64,000 bases of DNA from Mesorhizobium_K quangtriensis (GCF_040081925.1 NZ_JBEBMF010000002.1:1364001-1428000), one strand, 5' to 3'; counted from the stretch's first letter, positions 1 to 8,641 are shown. The notes: generated by a model from the letters alone, not told the origin. Translations and numbers: made by a program.

Positions 1-1
1 T

Positions 2-535
2 GCGAATGCCGGTTGGATGCCGCTGAAGGCGCGCCAGTTCGTCGATGCGACACGCGATATCGACTACGTCTTCGAGCAACCTTGCAGGACGCTGGAGGAG
101 AACATGTCTGTGCGCAAAGCGTGTAACAAGCCGATGGTGCTCGATGAGTCTGTCGAAACGCTGGAGGATTTGCTCGCCATCCACCGGATGGGACTTGCAG
201 ACGGCGTGACCCTGAAGATTTCCAGGATCGGCGGCGTTTCGAAGACCCGACTGCTACGCGACCTCGCGGCCGAAATGGGCTTCATGATCACCGTGGAGGA
301 TACCGGCGGCGCGGAAATCGATACGGCGGCGATGGCTCACCTCTCGCTCTCCACGCCGGAGGAGCGCCGCTCGCATGCGATCGCCTTCCATCAATGGGTG
401 ACGATACGCACCGCATCGAACGAGCCACCGGTTATCGGAAACCGCATGGGAATTCCTGACGGCAATGGGCTGGGTATCGACGTGTTGCCGGAGACGCTGG
501 GCGAGCCGTTCCTTTCGTTGACGTATGATCGTTGA
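2..535 (+). CDS. Mandelate racemase/muconate lactonizing enzyme family protein (C-terminal fragment)
   Basis: The gene is cut by the left window edge; the frame is open from the first complete codon, and the opening residues A-N-A-G-W fit the D-x-N-x-x-W strand of enolase-superfamily barrels. The visible 177 residues carry the barrel metal ligands Glu (FEQPC) and Asp (VLDES) and the catalytic Lys (LKISRIGG), followed by the EDTGG segment. The order E-D-K is that of the muconate lactonizing subgroup. The EDTGG...TAAMAHLS stretch resembles cis-3-hydroxy-L-proline dehydratase-like members, but substrate cannot be assigned without the N-terminal capping domain. It converges on a threonine dehydratase-like gene with 49 bp between the stops. 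Family is secure, specificity is not. Confidence 0.85.
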   Translation, partial: ANAGWMPLKARQFVDATRDIDYVFEQPCRTLEENMSVRKACNKPMVLDESVETLEDLLAIHRMGLADGVTLKISRIGGVSKTRLLRDLAAEMGFMITVEDTGGAEIDTAAMAHLSLSTPEERRSHAIAFHQWVTIRTASNEPPVIGNRMGIPDGNGLGIDVLPETLGEPFLSLTYDR

Positions 536-584
536 AAGAAGTTTCTATCCGCCTGCCCTTGGCCAAGATCAAGTTTGCGCGGTG

Positions 585-1526
585 CTACACCGTACCTTCC
601 GCGCCAGCACCGCACACGACGGCGCAAATCCTGCGGCAACCCACGAAAGTCGGATGGCCGCTCAGCAACGCGGCAATTGACGCCGCGCCGGACAGGTCGG
701 CGGCCAAACCGAATTCGAACCAGAGCCATCGCGCCGCGTCGAGCATCGCCTCGTCGGTGACCAGGACGACATCGTCAACGTTGCGGCGCACGATCTCGAA
801 GACGCGTTCATCCGTGCGCCGGCAGGATAGGGTAACGACGCTGCTGGTCACCTCGGGAAGCGTCACGACCTCGCCAGCATCGAGGCTGGCCTTCAGGGTC
901 GGCGATCCTACCGGTTCGACGGCGACGATCCGCGCCTCGGGACGTCGCGCCTTGATCGCGGTCGACAGACCCGCGATAAGACCACCGCCACCGACCGCCA
1001 CGACAATGGTGTCGAAATCCCAGGTCTGGTCGAGGATTTCGAGGCCGAGCGTGCCCTGACCGGCAACGACGAGCGGATCGGCGAAGGGATGGAAATAGGA
1101 GGCACCGGTGGAGTGCGCATAATTATGCGCAGCTTCGTTCGAGATACTCCATTCCGCGCCTGCGATGCGGACATCGGCACCCCATCTGCGCATCTTTTGG
1201 ACTTTTGCCGGCGAGACTGTTTCCGGCACAAAGACAACGGCCGGCACGCCTGCGACCTTGGCAGTCCGTGCCACCGCGAGCCCGTGGTTGCCGCCCGATG
1301 CCGTGACGATCCCGGCCGTGATCTCGTTCCTGGGTGTACCCAGCAACCGGTTCATGGCGCCGCGCGCCTTGAACGAGCCCGTGACCTGATGGAGCTCGAG
1401 CTTCATCATCACGCTGGCTGCGACCGGCAGCTTGTCGCGTACGTGGGCGGCCTCCATGATGGGCGTTCGCCTGACGTAGGACGCAATCCGCTCCCGCGCC
1501 GTTTCGATGTCGTCGATCGAGATCAT
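585..1526 (-). CDS. Threonine/serine dehydratase-like PLP enzyme (fold type II)
   Basis: A 313-residue PLP-dependent lyase expected to deaminate L-threonine, L-serine or a hydroxy-amino acid in the cytoplasm. GSFKARGA contains the PLP-binding lysine, SGGNHG is the substrate-side loop and GGGGLIAG is the PLP-phosphate loop. The length fits catabolic dehydratases and there is no C-terminal ACT regulatory domain, so it is not the long biosynthetic IlvA. The ATG of MISIDDIE was chosen over an ATG 8 codons upstream because family proteins begin with this helix; an AGGGA-like site precedes it. Its neighbour is an enolase-superfamily gene, and enzymes of this type (for example 3-hydroxyaspartate dehydratases) can work on the same hydroxy-amino acid substrates; that link is inference. 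Confidence 0.85.
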   Translation of the reverse strand: MISIDDIETARERIASYVRRTPIMEAAHVRDKLPVAASVMMKLELHQVTGSFKARGAMNRLLGTPRNEITAGIVTASGGNHGLAVARTAKVAGVPAVVFVPETVSPAKVQKMRRWGADVRIAGAEWSISNEAAHNYAHSTGASYFHPFADPLVVAGQGTLGLEILDQTWDFDTIVVAVGGGGLIAGLSTAIKARRPEARIVAVEPVGSPTLKASLDAGEVVTLPEVTSSVVTLSCRRTDERVFEIVRRNVDDVVLVTDEAMLDAARWLWFEFGLAADLSGAASIAALLSGHPTFVGCRRICAVVCGAGAEGTV

Positions 1527-1673
1527 GCTATCCCTGCTATAGCGGTGCACCGCCTGACCGGCAATTGCCCCGCGCTCAGCGTCCTTTCAGATGGATGGAC
1601 AGGATGTTGCCGCCATAATAGAGGCTGTGGCTGGGTTCAGCAGATCACGGATCGTTACCGCGAGGAGGATAGA

Positions 1674-2114
1674 ATGAGAATCGCCATCGGCGCGGATAGC
1701 GCTGGCAAGCCGTTGCTCGATGTCATCGCGGCTCATTTGGCCGGCAAGGCGGGGATCGAGGTCAACGACCTCAGCCAGAGCGGCTACTATGCCGATCTAT
1801 CGAAGGTCGTGGCGGAGACAGTACTCGATGGGCGCAACGACCGCGCGATCCTTTTTTGCGGCACGGGCATCGGCGTCTGTATCTCAGCCAACAAGGTGCC
1901 GGGCATCCGCGCTGCGCTGACGCACGATACCTATTCCGCGGAGCGTGCGGCGAAATCCAACAATGCGCAAATCATCACGATGGGCGCGCGCGTCATCGGT
2001 CCCGAACTGGCGAAGGCCATTGTCGATACCTGGATCGCGTCCGAGTTCGATCCCGAAGGCCCTTCGGCGGGCAATGTCGACGCGATCAACCGGCTTGACA
2101 CCGGGAAGGCCTGA
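1674..2114 (+). CDS. RpiB/LacAB-family sugar-phosphate isomerase
   Basis: A 146-residue cytoplasmic aldose-ketose phosphate isomerase of the RpiB fold. The FCGTGIGV motif holds the catalytic cysteine and the anion hole, and HDTYSAERAAKSNNAQ is the dimer-interface segment with the family histidine. The start is fixed by a strong GAGGAGG site seven bases upstream of ATG. It lies 20 bp ahead of a triosephosphate isomerase-like gene in the same direction, and both face a DhaK/DhaL kinase pair. In Brucella and mycobacteria, RpiB (EryI) and TIM (EryH) homologues next to kinases interconvert tetrulose 4-phosphates made from erythritol or threitol; a tetrulose-phosphate role is therefore more likely here than the pentose phosphate pathway. 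Family certain, substrate inferred. Confidence 0.88.
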   Translation: MRIAIGADSAGKPLLDVIAAHLAGKAGIEVNDLSQSGYYADLSKVVAETVLDGRNDRAILFCGTGIGVCISANKVPGIRAALTHDTYSAERAAKSNNAQIITMGARVIGPELAKAIVDTWIASEFDPEGPSAGNVDAINRLDTGKA

Positions 2115-2134
2115 GACCGGAAAGCAGTGACCAA

Positions 2135-2914
2135 TTGACACAGTCTCCACCGCGCTGGGTCGGTACCAGCTGGAAGATGAACAAGACGCGCGCCGAGGCG
2201 CTCGCATTCGCGGAAGCGCTGGCGTCGGCGATGCCGGGAGTCGATGCTGCGATCCAGCCGTTTATCGTTCCTCCCTTCACCTGCGTTCGAGAGGTGAAGG
2301 CGGCACTCGGCGGTACACGCGTCAAGGTCGGTGCGCAGAACATGCATTGGGAGGACGCCGGGGCCTGGACCGGCGAAATCTCGGCGCCGATGCTGGTGGA
2401 TTGCGGTCTCGATCTGGTCGAACTCGGGCACAGCGAACGGCGCTCGAATTTCGGAGAGACTGACCGGACCGTTGGCCTGAAGGTTGCGGCCGCGCTGCGC
2501 CACGGATTGGTGCCGCTCGTCTGTGTTGGCGAGACGCTTGCAGAACGCGATGCCGGGCGGGCTGACGCGGTACTGGAGCAGCAGGTGCGAGGCGCTCTCG
2601 AATTCGCGGATGGAGGTCAGGCTGCGGGCTCGATCCTGTTCGCCTACGAGCCGGTCTGGGCGATCGGGGTCAACGGCATTCCGGCCACGGCCGCCTATGC
2701 AGGTCAGCGGCATCGCTCGATCGCCGACCTTACTGGTACGATCCTGAAGTCACGCTGCCCGGTCCTCTATGGCGGCAGCGTCAATCGCGACAACGCTGCC
2801 GAACTCATCGTAGAGCCCGGCATAGATGGCCTCTTCATCGGGCGGGCGGCGTGGGATGTAGAGGGTTACCTCGACATCATGCGGATCGCCGCCAAGGTCA
2901 TCAATCAGGCCTGA
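2135..2914 (+). CDS. Triosephosphate isomerase-family protein, EryH-like
   Basis: A 259-residue TIM-barrel isomerase. The three canonical catalytic residues are present: Lys in TSWKMNK, His in ELGHSERR and Glu in AYEPVWAIG, with the phosphate-binding YGGSV near the C-terminus. The only workable start just before WVGTSWKMN is TTG, 20 bp after the rpiB-like stop, so translation probably depends partly on coupling. The arrangement of rpiB-like plus tpi-like genes facing a dihydroxyacetone-kinase-like pair matches tetritol catabolic loci, where the TIM homologue acts on L-3-tetrulose 4-phosphate. A housekeeping tpiA is normally linked to other genes (for example secG/pyrG in rhizobia), which also argues for the specialised role. 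Its end overlaps the convergent dhaL-like gene by 10 bp. Confidence 0.87.
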   Translation: MTQSPPRWVGTSWKMNKTRAEALAFAEALASAMPGVDAAIQPFIVPPFTCVREVKAALGGTRVKVGAQNMHWEDAGAWTGEISAPMLVDCGLDLVELGHSERRSNFGETDRTVGLKVAAALRHGLVPLVCVGETLAERDAGRADAVLEQQVRGALEFADGGQAAGSILFAYEPVWAIGVNGIPATAAYAGQRHRSIADLTGTILKSRCPVLYGGSVNRDNAAELIVEPGIDGLFIGRAAWDVEGYLDIMRIAAKVINQA

Positions 2915-3549
2915 GCTGCGCTCAGGCTTTTGGCGATGGCGGTGATCACGGTGACGGCGGATGCTGCGCCGGGGTCGACATGCCCGATCGAGCGATCGCC
3001 GAGGCGAGCCGAGCGTCCCTTGGCGGCGACCATGGCTTTCGTCGCTTCGGCGCCTTTATCCGCAGCTTTGGCGGCCGCATCGATAGCCTCCGCAGCGCTT
3101 GCGCCTCCGGCGGAGGCTGCCGCCGCAGCTTCAGCGGCAGGCACCCAGGCGTCAATCATCGTCTTTTCGCCGGGCTCGGCCTTACCCCTGTCGCGAATGC
3201 CCTGCGCCATCGCCCGGAAGACTTCGACGAAATCGGCGTCGGAAAGGACGGCCTTTCCCTTGGCTACCGCGCCGGCCCGCATGAAGGCCGTCGCATAGAG
3301 CGGACCGGACGAAGCGCCGACGGCGTTGAGAAAGGCTTTAGCGGCCGTGTTCAGGACGGCCGTCGGGTCCGCTTCGGGACCAAGCGCCGCAACCGCGTCG
3401 CGCGCGGCATTGAAGCCGAGTTCCATCGCGATGCCATGGTCGGCGTCGCCGATCACGCCGTCGAGGGCGCAAAGCCTGTCGCGGTCGGCGGTGATGGCGG
3501 TCGCGATGTCGGAGAACATCGACTTCAGCGTCGTTTCGTCGATGGTCAT
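2905..3549 (-). CDS. dhaL: Dihydroxyacetone kinase-type subunit DhaL (nucleotide-binding)
   Basis: A 214-residue helical-barrel subunit that binds the Mg-nucleotide and transfers phosphate to the sugar held on DhaK. The metal-binding aspartates are visible in the GDADHG segment near residue 32, followed by the family pattern of alanine-rich helices and GPLYA. It follows the DhaK-like gene by only 3 bp. No DhaM (PTS) gene is present, so the pair probably uses ATP directly. In loci with RpiB and TIM homologues, such split kinases phosphorylate L-erythrulose, D-erythrulose or apulose rather than dihydroxyacetone; which one applies here is not readable from sequence. Confidence 0.87.
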   Translation of the reverse strand: MTIDETTLKSMFSDIATAITADRDRLCALDGVIGDADHGIAMELGFNAARDAVAALGPEADPTAVLNTAAKAFLNAVGASSGPLYATAFMRAGAVAKGKAVLSDADFVEVFRAMAQGIRDRGKAEPGEKTMIDAWVPAAEAAAAASAGGASAAEAIDAAAKAADKGAEATKAMVAAKGRSARLGDRSIGHVDPGAASAVTVITAIAKSLSAAQA

Positions 3550-3552
3550 GAT

Positions 3553-4560
3553 TCAGCCCGCCCGGAACATGGCGCAGTCGCAAGGATGGTCGAGCATCGT
3601 CTGCAGTTCGCCGTCGAGATGGTGCATCGTGATCGACGCGCCGGCCATTTCGAGCGACGTGCAATAGTTGCCAACCCATGTAGCGTGGATGTCGACACCG
3701 ATGTCGGCCAGCCGCTGTGAGACGCGCCGGTTCATGATGTAGAGTTCCATTAGCGGCGTCGAGCCGAGCGAGTTGACGAGCAGTGCGACCTTGTCGCCGC
3801 GCGACGGCGACATCTCCGCCAGTATGCGGTCGAGCATGTCGTCGACGACCTGATCGGCGGGCAGCAACTTGTCGCGCTGCACGCCCGGCTCGCCGTGGAT
3901 GCCCATGCCGATCTCCATCTCGTCGGCCCCGATGTCGAAGTTCGGACGCAGGGTCTGCGGCAGGGAACAGGGCGCAAGCGCCACGCCCATCGTGTAGGTG
4001 GCGTCGTTGGCCTTGCGGGCGATCCGCTCGCACTCATCGAAGGAGAGCATGAGGTCGCAGGCGGCTCCGGCGGCCTTGAAGATGAAGAAGTTACCGGCTA
4101 CGCCGCGCCGCTTCTGCCTTTGGTCGCGGGGTGCGGAAGCGACGTCGTCGGTTGTGAGAACCGTGCGCGCCTCGATGTCGTCCATCGACAGCATCTCGGC
4201 GGCCATGTCGAAGTTCATGACGTCGCCGGCGTAATTGCCGTACATGAACAGAACGCCCGCGCCGCCGCTTGCGGCCTTCGCGCATTCGATGATGGGGTCG
4301 GGTGGCGGAGAGGCGAACACGTTACCGACCGCGCAGGCATCGGCGAGGCCCTTTCCGACAAAGCCGAGGAAAGTAGGCTCGTGTCCCGAACCGCCGCCGA
4401 TCACCAGACCGACCTTGCCGGGACGGGGTCCGTCCTTGGCGATGATCGAACGGGGACTGCCATCAACCGCGTATAGATGCTTCCCGTGGGCCGCCAGCAC
4501 GCCGACCAGCATTTCATCGACGGCGCGGGCGCCGTCATTGATCAGTTTCTTGGTTTTCAA
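3553..4560 (-). CDS. dhaK: Dihydroxyacetone kinase-type subunit DhaK (ketose-binding)
   Basis: A 335-residue ketose-binding subunit. GGGSGHEP is the DhaK substrate-pocket loop and GMGIHGEPG carries the histidine that forms the covalent hemiaminal with the ketose. Homologues begin with a KKLIND-like segment; the matching start here is TTG (TTG AAA ACC AAG), with GGAGG placed four bases upstream. An ATG 63 codons further up would add a poorly conserved, Arg-rich extension and is rejected. Cotranscribed with the DhaL-like gene. The pair is convergent with the two isomerase genes, so the putative pathway is split over two transcription units that share a terminator region. Confidence 0.87.
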   Translation of the reverse strand: MKTKKLINDGARAVDEMLVGVLAAHGKHLYAVDGSPRSIIAKDGPRPGKVGLVIGGGSGHEPTFLGFVGKGLADACAVGNVFASPPPDPIIECAKAASGGAGVLFMYGNYAGDVMNFDMAAEMLSMDDIEARTVLTTDDVASAPRDQRQKRRGVAGNFFIFKAAGAACDLMLSFDECERIARKANDATYTMGVALAPCSLPQTLRPNFDIGADEMEIGMGIHGEPGVQRDKLLPADQVVDDMLDRILAEMSPSRGDKVALLVNSLGSTPLMELYIMNRRVSQRLADIGVDIHATWVGNYCTSLEMAGASITMHHLDGELQTMLDHPCDCAMFRAG

Positions 4561-4838
4561 TTTTCCTCCGCTGCGTCTCGATCGAGCCACCGGCGAACTG
4601 TAGTCATTGCGCGCGGGCAGGCCAAGCTTCGTTTGCGTGCGATCGCTGGTCGCTGAAAGCCTCTCGAGCCTTAAAGCCATAGCGACAACTGTCGATAATC
4701 TGTGGACAAGTTTGGATCCGATCCGTTTCGACAAACTCTGTTGCCGCAAGGTTACATCGCTGGCCTTCCGTGGAGCGCACTGTTGTCGGCAGCAGCGTTG
4801 GTAGACGTGAGCGTTTCGTAAACGTGGGAGCCCGGGTC

Positions 4839-5042
4839 GTGAAACAGTATCCGAGTTATCGCCTCGACGGAGGCAAGGTGATGGTGCAGGAGTACGAAGG
4901 CGGACGATGGACCATGCTGGACGGTGAAATCGTCAACGCCATGTTGTCAGTGTTCGATGGGCTAAGCCTAGATGCGATGCGTAACACGATCCTAGCCGCG
5001 GGCGAGGTTGCCCAGCCTTCGGTTCTTCGTCGCGTCGCCTGA
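4839..5042 (+). CDS. Small hypothetical protein
   Basis: A 67-residue reading frame with no family I recognise. It contains a basic start, a tyrosine- and glycine-rich middle (SYRLDGG, EYEGGRW) and an amphipathic C-terminal half. The GTG start is chosen because GGGAG lies nine bases upstream; the frame stays open a further 23 codons upstream to another GTG without a better ribosome site. It sits alone between the divergent dhaK-like gene and the convergent deiminase-fold gene, and a strong hairpin follows its stop. Expression is plausible but not proven. Confidence 0.4.
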   Translation: MKQYPSYRLDGGKVMVQEYEGGRWTMLDGEIVNAMLSVFDGLSLDAMRNTILAAGEVAQPSVLRRVA

Positions 5043-5055
5043 TAAATGGTAGCCT

Positions 5056-5078
5056 GCCCTGCCTGTGCGAGGCAGGGC
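5056..5078. terminator. Hairpin between convergent genes
   Basis: A perfect 9-bp GC-rich stem (GCCCTGCCT / AGGCAGGGC) with a five-base loop lies between the stop of the small hypothetical gene and the stop of the deiminase-fold gene on the other strand. There is no clear U-tract on either side, so it may act as a bidirectional stabiliser or weak terminator. Confidence 0.5.
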
Positions 5079-5098
5079 CAGCAAATTGATCAAGGGGA

Positions 5099-6031
5099 TT
5101 AGGCGGCCTCGCGCTTGAGCGCCTGCGCCATGCAGTGGATGCCGCCGCCGGTCTTCGAGATTTCGGCGGTGTCGACTTCCGCCACTTCGAACCCTCGCGC
5201 CTTCAGCTGGCCGACGAGCGTCTTCGATGATGTCGGCGCAATCACCCGGTCCTTCCCGAGCGACATGAAGTTGCAGCCCAGCGCCATCGTGTCCTGGAAA
5301 GGAACGTCGATGATCTCATGGCCCTTGCCCTTCAGCCAGTCGACGATGCCGGGTTCGGTGCAGGCGAGACAGACGGCTGTCAGCTTCGGTGCGATCGGCA
5401 CGACCATCAGGTCGATGTGGACGTAGTATTCGTCGATGAAGGCCAGACGCGTCTCCCAGCCTTCCTTGTCGAACCATTCCTTGACCTGACGCGCCCCTTC
5501 TTCCTGGGTGCGCGCGCCGCCGCAGCCGATCAGCACGACGCCATCCTCGATGACGTTGAAGTCGCCACCCTCGAAGGTGCCGGCCGTCACCATGTCGTAG
5601 ATCGGGATGCCGAGCTTCTCGTAGGTGCGGATTGCGGCATAGTTCTCGCCGCGCCGCCACCAGTTGGCCATTGCTGTGATGACCGCGCCATAGGGCGTCA
5701 TGACAGCAGAATCGCGCGAATAGACTTGCATGGGCAGTTCGGGCGTCGGCTCATGCCAATGGATGTTGACGCCGAAACTCTCATAGGCCGCGACCAGATC
5801 CTTGTGTTGCGCCTGCGCGGTCTGAATGTTGCAGGGATTCTCCCGCAGATGTTTGCGCGACAGCGAGCTGGTCGCGAGATGGCGCAAGAACGCCGGCGAA
5901 CCGAGCAACACGTCCGTCAGCGGATCGGTTTCGTTCTGGAAACCCCAGTTGGCGAGCGGCTTGGTGCCGCCTGCGGGGTTGCGGCGCTGGAGCGAAAAGG
6001 GCTCGGCGGTAATAGTCTCGTGGCGGGTCAT
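5099..6031 (-). CDS. Guanidino-modifying hydrolase (DDAH/arginine deiminase/amidinotransferase fold)
   Basis: A 310-residue pentein-fold enzyme expected to attack the guanidino carbon of an arginine-like substrate through a catalytic cysteine. FEGGDF carries substrate-binding Glu/Asp, YYVHIDLM carries the general-base histidine, and GGGIHCMAQAL near the C-terminus carries the nucleophilic cysteine. Length (about 300) fits dimethylarginine dimethylaminohydrolase and its relatives rather than the longer arginine deiminases. It is 15 bp downstream of an AbgB-like amidohydrolase, in an operon divergent from a LysR regulator and a polyamine-type importer. A pathway that first cleaves an N-acyl or peptide bond and then removes the guanidino group is inferred; the true substrate is unknown. 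Confidence 0.85.
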   Translation of the reverse strand: MTRHETITAEPFSLQRRNPAGGTKPLANWGFQNETDPLTDVLLGSPAFLRHLATSSLSRKHLRENPCNIQTAQAQHKDLVAAYESFGVNIHWHEPTPELPMQVYSRDSAVMTPYGAVITAMANWWRRGENYAAIRTYEKLGIPIYDMVTAGTFEGGDFNVIEDGVVLIGCGGARTQEEGARQVKEWFDKEGWETRLAFIDEYYVHIDLMVVPIAPKLTAVCLACTEPGIVDWLKGKGHEIIDVPFQDTMALGCNFMSLGKDRVIAPTSSKTLVGQLKARGFEVAEVDTAEISKTGGGIHCMAQALKREAA

Positions 6032-6046
6032 GGCGATCTCCTCGGT

Positions 6047-7639
6047 TCAGGCATTGGCAGGGGTCGGAATCCACCAGTCGCGGCCACGCGGCGTGGTGAC
6101 ATATTCCGGCCAGCGGAAATGAATAGGCGGTTCGTAGTCACAGAGCGGAGCGGTCCAGCGTTCGCCACCGATGCCGCCACCGGTGCGTTCGATGAATTCG
6201 GCGCGGGCCGCCTCGCGGGCCGGCGCATCCTCGATCAGCCTGAGCGCGGTGAGCGCGACATTCTTTGCTGCGCAGACCACCATCGGGTCGATGGTTTCGG
6301 CAATGCCGCCAAGCGCGTTCATCGCCCACGAGGGATAGGTGAATCCCTTGGGCGCCTTCAGGGCGGGACGGGCAACGTAGATGCGCGCCGTCGGGGCATG
6401 CCAGCTCATGTCGGTATAGTCGTCGGAGGTGGAGTTGATCTGCGATGGTGGCAGATCGCGGCGCAGGATCGCCTCCGCGTCCTGCGGTGGAATCAGCCGC
6501 TCGCATTCGTCGAGCAAAGGCTCGGCCATCGGCTCGACACCACAGTTCGACTGGATTTCACGCGCCACCGCCTTGCCGGCATCGCTCCATCGCGGCGCGC
6601 CGACGGTTTCCAGTGCGTCCCAGGCGATGCGCGCCATTGCGTGATTGGCAAGACCAGGTCGCGACTTCGATACCCAGTGGCGTTCGAATCGGCAGCCGGT
6701 CATGCGCGCCGCGGCTTCGGCGTTGCTGTCCAGAACGGCCGTAACCTGTTCGGCCATGGCTACTGTCGGGACGCGGATCATGTACTGAATCTCGGCCAGA
6801 CCTGCCGGCAAATTGTCGGCGGTCGCCTGACCTGCAGTCAGGATCGCCTCGCTGATCGACCAGCCGCCCTGATGCGGCAGCATGGAATCGCGCAACGCCT
6901 TGGAGGCCATGTACATCGTCATCAGCGCGTCGTTTGCGCCGGGCGCGCGCGGCGCGGAATGGGACTGCGGGATCGGCGCACCGTCGCTCGCCGTCTTCAT
7001 CCAGAGCTCAGGCTGGTCGCAGACAAAGCGATAGATCATCGAATAGGCCGCGCCGCAGTGCGTATCCCAGCGAACGGTATTGCAGAGGGGCAGCATGTAG
7101 AAAGGATGGAAGGAGATCATCCCGTCCAGCCCGTCATAATAGCCCTTGGCCGCGTGGATAGGCTTCGACCCACGTACTTTTTCGGCAGGCTCGCCGGTGA
7201 ACCGCAGCGTACCCGAGAGACCGTGACGCTCCATCGCCGTCTTGGTTGCCAGCAATGCGCCAAGGCTGGAGATACCTAGGCCGGAGTGGGGGTCTGTGTG
7301 GCCGCCTGCATGCTCGCTCAGCCCCGGTCGTGGACGCCTGACGGTCGTGGCGTCCTGGCAATTGCCAGGCACGGCGTCATATTCCGCATACATGCCGATC
7401 GTGGGGCCGGCACCCCCATCACCCTTGTTTGTCCAGTGCGCGCAGAAAGCGGTCGGCATGCCGCCGGAGCCAACCTCGACGAAAAAGCCTTCACGCTTTA
7501 GCGTTTCGACGTACCATGCGGCCGACTGGTATTCGCGCCACGCCGTCTCGCCGAAATCGAAGATCGTGCGGGTCCAGGCGGACAGATCCGGCCTGGCCTG
7601 TTCGACAAAAGCGAGTGCGGTTTCCTGTGCCGGCGTCAT
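6047..7639 (-). CDS. M20-family amidohydrolase, AbgB-like
   Basis: A 530-residue zinc amidohydrolase. EYDAVPG, the His-rich GGHTDPHSG segment and GEPAEK, containing the catalytic glutamate, follow the M20D order seen in p-aminobenzoyl-glutamate hydrolase subunit B. It is somewhat longer than AbgB (about 480). The ATG chosen has GAAGGA ten bases upstream; an ATG 14 codons earlier would add CPRRKS-type sequence and seems less likely. It is the first gene of a two-gene unit with the guanidino-modifying hydrolase, and starts 99 bp from the divergent LysR gene, the usual layout for a regulator and its target. It probably releases an amino acid from an amide conjugate; the conjugate is unknown. Confidence 0.85.
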   Translation of the reverse strand: MTPAQETALAFVEQARPDLSAWTRTIFDFGETAWREYQSAAWYVETLKREGFFVEVGSGGMPTAFCAHWTNKGDGGAGPTIGMYAEYDAVPGNCQDATTVRRPRPGLSEHAGGHTDPHSGLGISSLGALLATKTAMERHGLSGTLRFTGEPAEKVRGSKPIHAAKGYYDGLDGMISFHPFYMLPLCNTVRWDTHCGAAYSMIYRFVCDQPELWMKTASDGAPIPQSHSAPRAPGANDALMTMYMASKALRDSMLPHQGGWSISEAILTAGQATADNLPAGLAEIQYMIRVPTVAMAEQVTAVLDSNAEAAARMTGCRFERHWVSKSRPGLANHAMARIAWDALETVGAPRWSDAGKAVAREIQSNCGVEPMAEPLLDECERLIPPQDAEAILRRDLPPSQINSTSDDYTDMSWHAPTARIYVARPALKAPKGFTYPSWAMNALGGIAETIDPMVVCAAKNVALTALRLIEDAPAREAARAEFIERTGGGIGGERWTAPLCDYEPPIHFRWPEYVTTPRGRDWWIPTPANA

Positions 7640-7680
7640 CACCGATTTCCTTCGCGGACAGGAAAGCAGTGAACCGGCCA

Positions 7681-7693
7681 ATCAAAAAGTGAT
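7681..7693. promoter_or_regulatory. Candidate LysR box (T-N11-A)
   Basis: ATCA-N5-TGAT forms a short dyad with the T-N11-A arrangement typical of LysR-family sites. It lies in the middle of the 99-bp gap between the divergent amidohydrolase and lysR genes, where such sites are expected. The motif is short and could arise by chance. Confidence 0.35.
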
Positions 7694-7738
7694 ATGTTTT
7701 CCGTCGATACGCAAATTCCATTCACCTGAAGGAGGTTG

Positions 7739-8641
7739 GTGCTGCGAATCCCATCTACGCAGGCGCTTCGGGCGCTGGACAGTTTCGCCCGCCACGGCAG
7801 TGTCTGGCGCGCGGCGGATGAGTTGAACCTGACCCGCAGTGCCGTCAGCCATCAGTTGCGGCTGCTGGAACGCGACCTCGGTTTCGATCTGCTACAGCGC
7901 GTCGGCAAGGGCGTCACGCTGACGCCGCGCGGTCGCCGCTACGCGCTCGATGTGCGCAAGGCGTTGACTGTGCTTGGCGATGCCGCCGAGCAGCAGGCCG
8001 GCAAGGGTATGGGCGGATCGCTCAGCATCAGCTGCACGCCGGGCTTCGCCTCGCTTTGGCTTTGCACCCACATAGCCACCTTCCAGAGCATTTACCCGGA
8101 CGTGGCCCTGCGTATCCTCACGCCGCGCCGGCTCGACGACGTCAGCAACGGAGAGGCCGACGTGTTCATAGCCTTTGGCCTCGGCAACTGGCCGAACCAC
8201 TCCGTGGAACTCCTGTGCGACATTGAATTCACCCCGCTTTGCAGCCCGACGCTGCTCAACAGGGTCGGCGGACTTTCGCGACCGGTGGACGTGCTGCGTG
8301 CCAATCTCCTGCATTTGGGCGATCATGAAGACTGGTCGCGTTGGTTCGCGGCGACGGGCGTTGAAAATCCCGATCCCGAGCGCGGCATTATCTTCTCGGA
8401 CATGAACCTGGTGTTCTCGTCGGCGATCGCAGGACAAGGCATTGCCATGGGCGACGAACTCACCAGCCGCAAGGCGCTTGACGAGGGTCGCCTCGTGCGT
8501 CCCTTCGAAATCGCGATCAAGTCGCCGCGATCCTATTTCCTTGTCGCCGAATGGACAAAAACCGATCATCCGATCGCCAGGGCATTCGCTGCGTGGCTGA
8601 AGGCCCAACTCGCCGAAGCGAAGGGCAAGGCTTACGCGTGA
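7739..8641 (+). CDS. LysR-family transcriptional regulator (GcvA-like)
   Basis: A 300-residue regulator with an N-terminal winged helix (ALDSFARHGSVWRAADELNL, then SAVSHQLRLLER) and a C-terminal two-lobe effector domain starting near residue 90. The SVWRAADELNLTRSAVSHQ helix-turn-helix resembles the GcvA/AmpR branch. AGGAGG directly precedes TTG-GTG-CTG; the GTG is chosen for spacing and because family members begin three residues before R-x-P-S. It is divergent from the amidohydrolase/deiminase-fold operon and 103 bp upstream of a polyamine-type ABC importer, so it probably controls both uptake and breakdown of one compound. Confidence 0.9.
   Translation: MLRIPSTQALRALDSFARHGSVWRAADELNLTRSAVSHQLRLLERDLGFDLLQRVGKGVTLTPRGRRYALDVRKALTVLGDAAEQQAGKGMGGSLSISCTPGFASLWLCTHIATFQSIYPDVALRILTPRRLDDVSNGEADVFIAFGLGNWPNHSVELLCDIEFTPLCSPTLLNRVGGLSRPVDVLRANLLHLGDHEDWSRWFAATGVENPDPERGIIFSDMNLVFSSAIAGQGIAMGDELTSRKALDEGRLVRPFEIAIKSPRSYFLVAEWTKTDHPIARAFAAWLKAQLAEAKGKAYA

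Noticed and set aside
5318..7279. A 653-codon open frame on the plus strand.
   Set aside because: It lies antisense to the guanidino hydrolase and amidohydrolase, both with intact motifs. Such long antisense frames come from the GC-rich third positions; the translation is rich in Arg, Gly and Asp and has no domain.
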